12,612 bases of DNA from DSAD01 sp036825155 (lineage in GTDB: Bacteria > Desulfobacterota > Desulfomonilia > UBA1062). Location of the stretch: the NCBI GenBank assembly GCA_036825155.1, contig DAISYU010000095.1, forward strand, positions 1 to 12,612, written 5' to 3'. A model generated the notes under the pieces. The model was not told where the DNA came from. It worked only from the letters and a program-made list of their open reading frames with translations, and ran no database searches. Below are positions 1 through 5,375 of the stretch, piece after piece. The first letter of the stretch is position 1, and each line of letters opens with the position of its first letter. Made by a program: the position numbers and the translations under genes.

Positions 1-38
1 ACAGTCTGCATCTGTCAATGCGTAAGGATAGGGGAATC

Positions 39-110
39 AGGCTTCGTCTTCGACTACGCCGGACACGTCCGGCTTCAGGCTTCCCGCTTCGCCTTCGGCT
101 ATGCCGGACA
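39..110. repeat. two copies of the GCTTCG...GGACA dispersed repeat plus a palindrome
   Basis: Two copies of a roughly 26-bp unit lie at 40-65 and 85-110. Each begins GCTTCG, has a C/T-rich middle with CTTCG or CTTCGG, then CTAYGCCGGACA. The junction at 58-73 is an inverted repeat, GCCGGAC-ac-GTCCGGC, able to form a 7-bp stem. Related copies occur at 9763-9790, 9829-9855 and 11097-11122, so this is a dispersed family and not a local accident. It has no coding role that I can see. On the minus strand it would form the C-terminus of a doubtful 70-codon frame, which I did not accept as a gene. Confidence 0.7.
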
Positions 111-308
111 AGTCGCCCGGCACGACGCAGGTGCGGCCATGTGACCACTCTTTATTCACGCCCCGGTAGTTCTTCAAAAGAGTAAGAAAGATCAGCACAT
201 TGTATAAGAAGACGGATGATACTATTTTCATTATCTCTCTGATATACACGTCCCCTTAGGATATGGTTTATGTGCCAGGCATTCTACTGCTACGCATAAC
301 TCCTTTAT

Positions 309-374
309 GCCAGAAGAAATTGCACGGCCATTATCTGTGCTCAACCTCCTCAAACCTTCTTCTGGCTTTTTTTT
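309..374 (+). terminator. Rho-independent terminator, possibly branched
   Basis: A perfect 10-bp stem (GCCAGAAGAA at 309-318 with TTCTTCTGGC at 357-366) is followed at once by eight Ts (367-374). The 38-nt loop is long but contains a second possible hairpin (GCACGG with CTGTGC, one G-U pair), so the folded RNA may be branched. It would end a transcript entering from the left, either an upstream gene outside the window or a small RNA. It lies about 200 bp before ettA and isolates it from upstream reading. Confidence 0.7.
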
Positions 375-492
375 GCCCTGATAGAGCACCCGGAGTCTTC
401 ACGAACAGGTTTTTCATTCAGAAATACTGCAGTGGTTCTTGAAACCAATCGTGTTGAAAGCTTTTTTCTGAAAACAGGCGCGGGGTTTTCTC

Positions 493-521
493 TTTTCAAA
501 AAATCAAAAGGTCATTATATG
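493..521 (+). promoter_or_regulatory. candidate promoter of ettA
   Basis: TTTTCA at 493-498 is followed after 17 nt by TATATG at 516-521, a weak sigma-70-like pair. The predicted start near 528 gives a leader of about 50 nt that contains the hairpin at 531-549. The terminator upstream implies that ettA needs its own promoter, and this is the best candidate seen. The boxes are not strong. Confidence 0.3.
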
Positions 522-530
522 GAGATGTGT

Positions 531-549
531 CCGGGATGGTACATCCCGG
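531..549 (+). promoter_or_regulatory. hairpin in the ettA leader
   Basis: CCGGGATG (531-538), a 3-nt loop and CATCCCGG (542-549) form a perfect 8-bp GC-rich hairpin. It ends 16 nt before the AAGGAG ribosome-binding site (566-571) and has no T-run, so it is not a terminator. It would lie at the 5' end of the message if the promoter at 493-521 is right, where it could stabilise the RNA or affect ribosome loading. Function is inference. Confidence 0.45.
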
Positions 550-578
550 TATCCTGAAATGCTTAAAGGAGCGCTTCA

Positions 579-2261
579 ATGAGTAATGCAGGCGAGAAGA
601 TCATTTATTCCATGATGAGGGTCAGCAAGACATACCAGAACAGACCCGTGATAAAAGACATTTCCCTTTCCTATTTCTATGGCGCCAAGATCGGTGTGCT
701 GGGGTTGAACGGGTCGGGGAAAAGCACCCTGCTGCGTATCATGGCAGGGGTGGACCATGAGTATGACGGGAAGGCCGTTCTCTCCCCCGGATATACCCTG
801 GGGTACCTGGAACAGGAACCCGTGCTCGACCAGGACAAGACCGTGAGAGAGGTTGTGGAAGAAGGCATGCAGGATGCTGTTGACCTTGTCAGGGAATACA
901 ACGAAATCAGCGAGAAATTTGCTGAACCCATGAGTGATGACGAGATGAACGAACTCATGGAGCGACAGGGTGAATTGCAGGAAAAGATTGATCATCTCGA
1001 TGCCTGGGATATCGATTCTCGCCTGGAGATGGCCATGGATGCACTACGCTGCCCTGAAGGCGATACGCCGGTGAATGTTCTTTCCGGAGGTGAAAAACGC
1101 CGGGTGGCATTGTGCAGGCTCCTGCTGCAGAAGCCCGATATCCTGCTGCTGGACGAGCCCACAAACCATCTGGATGCAGAAACCGTGGCCTGGCTCGAAC
1201 ATCACCTGCAACAGTACGAAGGCACGGTCATTGCCGTCACCCATGACCGGTATTTTCTCGATAACGTGGCCGGCTGGATTCTGGAGCTCGATCAGGGCCA
1301 TGGCATCCCCTGGAAAGGAAATTATTCCTCCTGGCTCGAACAGAAGCAGACGCGGCTTGCACAGCAGGAAAAGACCCAGACCGAACGCCAGAAGACCCTG
1401 CAGCGCGAACTGGAATGGATCCACATGTCTCCCAAAGGCCGCCATGCCAAGGGTAAGGCCCGTATCAATGCATACGAAGCGCTTCTGAACCAGGACTTTG
1501 ACAAGCAGGAAAGGGAACTGGAGATCTATATACCGCCCGGGCCACGTCTCGGGAAGCTCGTTATTGAAGCGGACAATGTAAGCAAGGCCTACGGACAGCG
1601 CCTCCTGTTCGAGAATATGACCTTTGCGCTTCCTGCCGGTGGTATTGTGGGGATAATCGGTGCCAACGGTGCCGGCAAGACAACCCTGTTCAAGATGATA
1701 ACCCAAACCGAAGAACCCGATTCAGGTGGCATAAGGATCGGAGAGAGTGTCAATCTTGCCTATGTCGACCAGGAGCGCGATACCCTCGATCCTGAAAAGA
1801 CCATATGGGAAGTGATCTCCGGGGGCAGGGACACGGTCGTGCTGGGGAAAAAAGAGGTGAACTCGCGCGCCTATGTTGCGCGCTTCAATTTCTCGGGATC
1901 GGACCAGCAGAAAAAGGTCAGCATGATATCCGGCGGTGAACGCAACCGGGTCCATCTTGCCTGCATGCTCAAGGAAGGAGCCAATGTGCTGCTCCTGGAC
2001 GAGCCCACAAACGACCTGGATGTAAACACCATGCGCGCCCTTGAAGAGGCCCTGGAAAATTTCGGGGGGTGTGCCGTTATCATCAGCCATGACCGGTGGT
2101 TTCTCGACCGCACAGCCACCCACATCCTTGCCTTTGAAGGTGACTCCAAGGTGGTGTGGTTCGAAGGCAATTATTCGGACTACGAGGCGGACAGGAAAAG
2201 GAGGCTCGGCAAGGCTGCCGATCAGCCCCACCGCATCAAGTATCGTCAGCTGACCCGGTAA
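579..2261 (+). CDS. ettA: energy-dependent translational throttle protein EttA (ABC-F ATPase)
   Basis: EttA binds the ribosomal E site and controls entry into the elongation cycle according to the ATP/ADP ratio; it is cytoplasmic and has no membrane domain. The 560-residue product has two ABC cassettes: Walker A at 42-50 (GLNGSGKST) and 361-369 (GANGAGKTT), signatures LSGGEKRRV at about 168-176 and SGGERNRV at 451-458, and Walker B LLLDEPTN at 189-196 and 471-478. The insert at about 95-137 between Walker A and the signature of cassette 1 matches the EttA arm. The charged linker at about 245-320 (with HMSPKGRHAKGKAR) is the P-site tRNA interaction motif region. Length is close to E. coli EttA (555). 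ATG 579 is preceded by AAGGAG at 566-571. It stands alone, between a terminator and a hairpin. Other ABC-F members (Uup, YheS) are less likely because of the arm and linker sequence. Confidence 0.95.
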   Translation: MSNAGEKIIYSMMRVSKTYQNRPVIKDISLSYFYGAKIGVLGLNGSGKSTLLRIMAGVDHEYDGKAVLSPGYTLGYLEQEPVLDQDKTVREVVEEGMQDAVDLVREYNEISEKFAEPMSDDEMNELMERQGELQEKIDHLDAWDIDSRLEMAMDALRCPEGDTPVNVLSGGEKRRVALCRLLLQKPDILLLDEPTNHLDAETVAWLEHHLQQYEGTVIAVTHDRYFLDNVAGWILELDQGHGIPWKGNYSSWLEQKQTRLAQQEKTQTERQKTLQRELEWIHMSPKGRHAKGKARINAYEALLNQDFDKQERELEIYIPPGPRLGKLVIEADNVSKAYGQRLLFENMTFALPAGGIVGIIGANGAGKTTLFKMITQTEEPDSGGIRIGESVNLAYVDQERDTLDPEKTIWEVISGGRDTVVLGKKEVNSRAYVARFNFSGSDQQKKVSMISGGERNRVHLACMLKEGANVLLLDEPTNDLDVNTMRALEEALENFGGCAVIISHDRWFLDRTATHILAFEGDSKVVWFEGNYSDYEADRKRRLGKAADQPHRIKYRQLTR

Positions 2262-2286
2262 CTGGTCCCATTAAGGGCATGTCGCG

Positions 2287-2320
2287 GGCAGGGATTTCGA
2301 AGGGTTCTGAAATCCCTGCC
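2287..2320 (+). terminator. 12-bp stem-loop after ettA at the head of duplication unit 1
   Basis: GGCAGGGATTTC (2287-2298) pairs perfectly with GAAATCCCTGCC (2309-2320) across a 10-nt loop, 25 bp after the ettA stop. There is no T-run, so intrinsic termination on this strand would be weak; it could act as a 3' end stabiliser or a Rho-assisted end. The counterpart in unit 2 (from about 3205) has lost part of the pairing, so selection for the structure seems specific to unit 1, where it follows a gene. Confidence 0.5.
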
Positions 2321-2472
2321 TTGAGCAAAGATGAGATTCGGGCCGGATTCCTGTGGGGAGTATACCAGGACAACCGGTCGTCACAATGGGCGAGCCCCGT
2401 GCTGAAGACATCGGTTTTTTATCTGCGCAGTATTCTGTATGCTGGTTTCCCTCAGGTGATCTCCTCGGCTGT

Positions 2473-2521
2473 TGCCCCTGCCGGGCATGCTCTTGACTCT
2501 AGTTGCCTCACGGTTATTATA
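2473..2521 (+). promoter_or_regulatory. promoter of HHH gene 1 with upstream dyad
   Basis: TTGACT at 2493-2498 is followed by a 16-nt spacer and TATTAT at 2515-2520 (other registers overlap, TTATATA). Just upstream a dyad TGCCC-N5-GGGCA (2473-2477, 2483-2487) is placed where an activator or repressor could bind. The whole 84-nt segment 2464-2547 is retained with 2 differences in the second unit, which supports function. The predicted start near 2527 leaves a leader of about 300 nt. Confidence 0.6.
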
Positions 2522-2829
2522 TAGCGATTATCCATTTTTTAGGAATGAACTCCCCTGAAGTATCCAGTTGTGAATTCTTAACGGTTGCATACCAAGACAC
2601 CCCATGAAAAGCATGCTGTGGAGCGTGTACTGCCATGCACAAGAAGAAGGGGGGTGGTCAATACCAAAAAGATGGATTCGATCCACAGTCGGTAGGGTGG
2701 GACACGGTGTTGCATAAACAATTCCGCCCGATGGATATACCTTCCGGGCAAGTACAGGGGATACAAGAGGGTGGAATACAAAAAATGACAGAAAAGATAC
2801 GTCGATGACAGGCAGAGGAGTGTAACGTG

Positions 2830-3144
2830 ATGAGAACAAAAATACTCGGGATTCTCGGTTGTATAGTGCTCGCATGCTTCCTGACAGGAGGCTTGTGCGG
2901 GGCACAAGAATGGGAATGGCAAGGGCAGATCAATATTAATTCTGCCGATGTGATGACGCTCGAGCTGTTACCGGGAGTAGATATGGAGACTGCAAAGAAC
3001 ATTGTCACATTCAGGGAATCGAGCGGTCCGTTTTCAGCAATAGACGATCTGAAGATGGTAAAAGGCATCGACGAGAATATCATGGAACAGATCAGGCCGT
3101 ATGTCTCCACAGAGAAGGAAACAGATATCCAGTATCGTCAATAA
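2830..3144 (+). CDS. small exported helix-hairpin-helix (ComEA-like) protein, copy 1
   Basis: The 104-residue product has an N-terminal hydrophobic export signal (about 4-25). Cleavage could follow GLCGA (residue 25) by signal peptidase I; the VLAC at 13-16 also resembles a lipobox, so a lipoprotein is possible. Residues about 33-92 match the ComEA-type helix-hairpin-helix pair: ININSAD, LELLPGV, then FRESSGPFSAIDDL and MVKGI. ComEA proteins bind double-stranded DNA in the periplasm during natural transformation, but many short HHH proteins of this type have no assigned role. I chose ATG 2830 (GAGGAG at 2815-2820, 9-nt spacing) because it aligns with the only start of copy 2; GTG 2827 is possible. 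It differs from copy 2 at 16 of 104 residues by my count. No competence genes are seen nearby. Confidence 0.85.
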   Translation: MRTKILGILGCIVLACFLTGGLCGAQEWEWQGQININSADVMTLELLPGVDMETAKNIVTFRESSGPFSAIDDLKMVKGIDENIMEQIRPYVSTEKETDIQYRQ

Positions 3145-3391
3145 ATGCGGTGCAGATCCTGCTGAGAAAATCTTGATGATGCCCCAGAGTGCAAAGCAGG
3201 TAGCGGGCAGGGATTTTGAAGGACTCTGAAATCTATGCCCTGAGCAAAAAGGTAATTCTGACCGGTTTCCTGTGGGGAGTATACCAGGACATCCGGTCGT
3301 CACAACGGGCGAGCCTTGTGCTGTAGTCATTGGGTTTTTATCTGCGCAGTATTCTGTGTTCGGGTTCCCCTCAGGTGCATCCCTCGGCTGT

Positions 3392-3439
3392 TGCCCCTGC
3401 CGGGCATGCTCTTGACTCCGGTTGCCTCACGGTTATTAT
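3392..3439 (+). promoter_or_regulatory. promoter of HHH gene 2 with upstream dyad
   Basis: TTGACT at 3412-3417, 16-nt spacer, TATTAT at 3434-3439, with the TGCCC-N5-GGGCA dyad at 3392-3406. It is the duplicate of the promoter at 2473-2521, in an 84-nt segment with only 2 differences. Both copies are therefore probably expressed under the same control, with a leader of about 300 nt. Confidence 0.6.
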
Positions 3440-3747
3440 ATAGCGATTATCCATTTTTTAGGAATGTATTCCCCTGCCGTACCCTGTTGTTTATTCTTTG
3501 CTTTTGCATACCAAGACTCCTCATGAAAAGCATTCTGTGGAGTGTGTGCTTCCAAGTACGAGAAAAAGGGGGTGGTCAATACAAAAAGATTGCCCCGATC
3601 TTTAGTCGGTACAAGGGGACACGTTGTTTCATAAACAATTCTGCCTGATGGACGCACTTTCCGGGGACGTACAAGGAACACCTAAGGGTGGAATACAAAA
3701 AATGACAAGAAACGATAAGTCAATGAGATGCAACGGAGGATAACATA

Positions 3748-4062
3748 ATGAAAACAAAAATACTCGGGATTATCGGCTGCATAGTGCTCGCATGCTTCCT
3801 GACAGGGGGCTTGTGCGGGGCACAAGAATGGGAATGGCAAGGGCAGATAAATATTAATTCTGCCATGGAGGCAACCCTCGAGTTGTTGCCTGGCGTGGAT
3901 TTTGAGACTGCACTGAACATCGTCGCATTCAGAGAATCGAACGGACCGTTCTCAACAGTCGACGATCTGATGATGGTAAAAGGCATCGACGAAGATGTCA
4001 TGGAACAGATCCGGCCGTATGTCTCCACAGAGAAGGAAACCGAACTCCAGTATCGTCAGTAA
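3748..4062 (+). CDS. small exported helix-hairpin-helix (ComEA-like) protein, copy 2
   Basis: A 104-residue paralogue of the product of 2830-3144. The first 39 residues, covering the export signal and ININSA, differ at two positions only (K2, I9), and the last four are identical. Most changes fall at residues 40-84, inside the HHH fold: for example D40M, V41E, M42A, K56L, K75M relative to copy 1. Loss of lysines 56 and 75 could alter DNA contact, but which residues touch DNA is not shown here. ATG 3748 has GGAGG at 3735-3739 with 8-nt spacing. No downstream terminator is obvious. Confidence 0.85.
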   Translation: MKTKILGIIGCIVLACFLTGGLCGAQEWEWQGQININSAMEATLELLPGVDFETALNIVAFRESNGPFSTVDDLMMVKGIDEDVMEQIRPYVSTEKETELQYRQ

Positions 4063-4113
4063 GGACGATGCATATTCTGTTTGAAAAATCTCGATGATGC
4101 ACTGATTGTAACG

Positions 4114-4410
4114 GGTTAATGAAGATATGCCCGGGGAATAGTACCAGTACCTGGAAAGCACATGAACATCCGGCAGGATGAAAACTCGGTTGTTTGGAGG
4201 TTCAAGGGGATAATCTCCTGGGCGAATGTGCATAGAATCCATGAGTCTGGAACGCAGAAGTCTCCTGCCGGTTCCAGGTTCACGTATGGCTGCATCCAGT
4301 AACGCCATGGGACCTGAGATTTCATGATCTGCCCACTCCCACAAGGATCGGCAGATTATATGAATCAGAGGGAAAGAAGCGCTTGTTTTTAACTTTCCCT
4401 TCATAATCCA
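4114..4410. other. intergenic stretch without an accepted gene
   Basis: About 330 bp separate HHH copy 2 from the DUF2784 gene. It holds a 7-bp inverted repeat CTGGAAC (4247-4253) with GTTCCAG (4271-4277). A minus-strand frame crosses the region and runs into the antisense of the HHH gene; it has no recognisable domain and would cover the promoter at 4411, so I did not accept it. Confidence 0.4.
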
Positions 4411-4439
4411 TTGAAAGTAACCCGGCCTCAATCTATCCT
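4411..4439 (+). promoter_or_regulatory. promoter placing the DUF2784 message start at its ATG
   Basis: TTGAAA at 4411-4416, a 17-nt spacer and TATCCT at 4434-4439 form a good sigma-70-like promoter. The usual distance puts the transcript start at about 4446, which is the A of the start codon. No Shine-Dalgarno sequence precedes that ATG. A leaderless mRNA is therefore predicted. Confidence 0.45.
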
Positions 4440-4445
4440 TATGAT

Positions 4446-4826
4446 ATGACCGGAACATGCATCTATCAGGTGCTCGCCGATGGCGTGGTGATACTCCACC
4501 TTTTCTTTATCGTGTTTGTAATCCTCGGCGGCATGCTTGTCTTGGTCAGGCCCAAGATTATCTGGCTTCACATCCCCTGTGTCATCTGGGGGATCCTTAT
4601 CGAGCTGACCGGGGGGATCTGTCCCCTGACGCCATTAGAGCTCTACCTGCGGACAAAAACAGGAGAGAGTGCCTACACGGGCGACTTCGTAATTCACTAC
4701 ATTGAGCCCATCATCTACCCGGGAGGCCTTACCAGAGAACTGCAGATACTCTTCAGCATAGCGGTGATCATGGTGAATACAGCAGTCTACACCTGGGTGT
4801 TTCTGCGTCACAAAAAGAAGCGGTGA
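4446..4826 (+). CDS. DUF2784 family inner-membrane protein
   Basis: A 126-residue protein with three to four hydrophobic segments (about 9-31, 36-58 and 98-120). The family landmarks are present: HLFFIVFVILGGMLVL near the start, WLHIPCVIWG, ICPLTPLE at about 58-65 and YPGGLTRELQ at about 91-100. The length is typical of DUF2784. The biochemical role of the family is unknown; the sequence supports only a small integral membrane protein with a basic C-terminus (RHKKKR) likely on the cytoplasmic side. It is a single gene with a promoter immediately upstream and a repeat element 75 bp downstream. Confidence 0.85.
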   Translation: MTGTCIYQVLADGVVILHLFFIVFVILGGMLVLVRPKIIWLHIPCVIWGILIELTGGICPLTPLELYLRTKTGESAYTGDFVIHYIEPIIYPGGLTRELQILFSIAVIMVNTAVYTWVFLRHKKKR

Positions 4827-4901
4827 TGCACAGGGTTCAGGGGTTCGTGAAATAGTGGGTTGGTTTGTTGGTCTCATTCGTTTTTTGCCTGAACACCTGG
4901 A

Positions 4902-5146
4902 TTTTGCAAGGCAGCCCGAGATGAGGAATATCCGGAGTAGTGGAGTGATGGAGTAATGAAGAAATGGAGTACTGGAGTATTGGAAAAAAACAGAAAAAAC
5001 CTATGCCTGAGAAAATGCCGGTGTGCTCAGATTAGATAATTTGTCTCTATCTTTCGGTGAATAACACGCCTTTTTCTCTGCGTCTTTGTGCCTTCTTTAG
5101 ATTGGTGTAATTTTTCTGATCACGGCTGGAAGCCGCTCCCACATAT
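4902..5146 (+). repeat. 245-bp dispersed element, copy A, with octamer array and REP-like end
   Basis: This stretch aligns along its whole length, in reverse complement, with 11156-11398; identity is roughly four-fifths by eye, with long identical runs such as GCCTGAGAAAATGCC and TTTGTCTCTATCT. Near the left end are seven 8-bp units in register (4933-4988): CGGAGTAG, TGGAGTGA, TGGAGTAA, TGAAGAAA, TGGAGTAC, TGGAGTAT, TGGAAAAA. The right end (about 5120-5146) is a REP-like hairpin: CGGCT-gga-AGCCG next to the head GCTCCCAC. No long frame or transposase lies inside, so it resembles a non-autonomous MITE-like element. The remaining intergenic DNA up to 5260 shows nothing I can name. Confidence 0.8.
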
Positions 5147-5259
5147 AAATGGGATCTTGTGCCCCACATCATGCCCTGCCCGGGTTCTTGAGCTGACAGA
5201 CTCGTATTCCCTTGTTCCCGGAAAAAATGGATGCAACACAAGATTTTAAGCACATCTGC

Positions 5260-5316
5260 TAAACAAATTATTTTGCCTGTCCGATAGGAAGGGTACCTAA
5301 ATAGATGGCCTATAAT
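5260..5316 (+). promoter_or_regulatory. candidate flagellar sigma-28 (FliA) promoter of the chemoreceptor gene
   Basis: TAAACAAA at 5260-5267 and TCCGATAG at 5280-5287 resemble the FliA boxes TAAAGTTT and GCCGATAA; the gap of 12 nt is one longer than the usual 11. The predicted start near 5297 gives a leader of about 80 nt. A sigma-70-like TATAAT also lies at 5311-5316, without a clear -35 box. FliA control is common for chemotaxis receptors. Confidence 0.4.
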
Positions 5317-5375
5317 GAGCCATGATTACACAACATGTAGACACAATATAAGTACACAGCATGAGAGGAGCAACT

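Larger units (their letters stand above)
2284..3195 (+). repeat. tandem duplication, unit 1 (hairpin, promoter, leader, HHH gene)
   Basis: This stretch aligns end to end with 3203-4113 at an offset of 918-919 bp, through non-coding and coding parts. It starts about 22 bp after the ettA stop and ends about 50 bp after the HHH stop codon. Conservation is uneven: the core promoter segment 2464-2547 (84 nt) differs at only 2 positions from 3383-3466, while the leader shows substitutions and small compensating indels. The 568-bp stretch before the gene therefore contains a hairpin, a promoter and a leader, and no accepted gene. Confidence 0.9.
3203..4113 (+). repeat. tandem duplication, unit 2
   Basis: Second unit of the duplication described at 2284-3195. 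The non-coding 3145-3747 (about 600 bp) holds the tail of unit 1, a degraded hairpin (from about 3205), the promoter and the leader of copy 2. A short frame beginning MKS(M/I)LWSV starts at 2604 and 3523 in both units, but the frames diverge after about 10 codons and end differently, so I do not call it coding. Confidence 0.9.

Noticed and set aside
37..249. Minus-strand frame of 70 codons with a hydrophobic start (MKIVSSVFLYNVLIFLTLL) and GVNKEWSHGRT, which faintly recalls the end of a family-2 glycosyltransferase.
   Set aside because: The frame has a stop just upstream, no homologous sequence in other frames, and its last third is the GCTTCG repeat; at best a gene remnant.
1044..1706. Long minus-strand frame inside ettA, and similar antisense frames within the UPF0210 and chemoreceptor genes.
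   Set aside because: Typical antisense open frames in GC-rich coding DNA; no domains, and the + strand genes are certain.
2604..2717. Small frame MKSMLWSV... in the HHH leader, with a counterpart at 3523.
   Set aside because: Only the first 8 codons agree between the units; afterwards indels change the frame and the ends differ, unlike a conserved peptide.
3952..4458. Minus-strand frame of 168 codons across 4114-4445.
   Set aside because: It runs antisense into the well-supported HHH gene, covers the DUF2784 promoter and shows no domain.
4933..4988. Octamer array as a possible CRISPR or iteron origin.
   Set aside because: There are no spacers and the units are 8 bp; iterons are usually longer, no replication gene is near, and a second copy exists.
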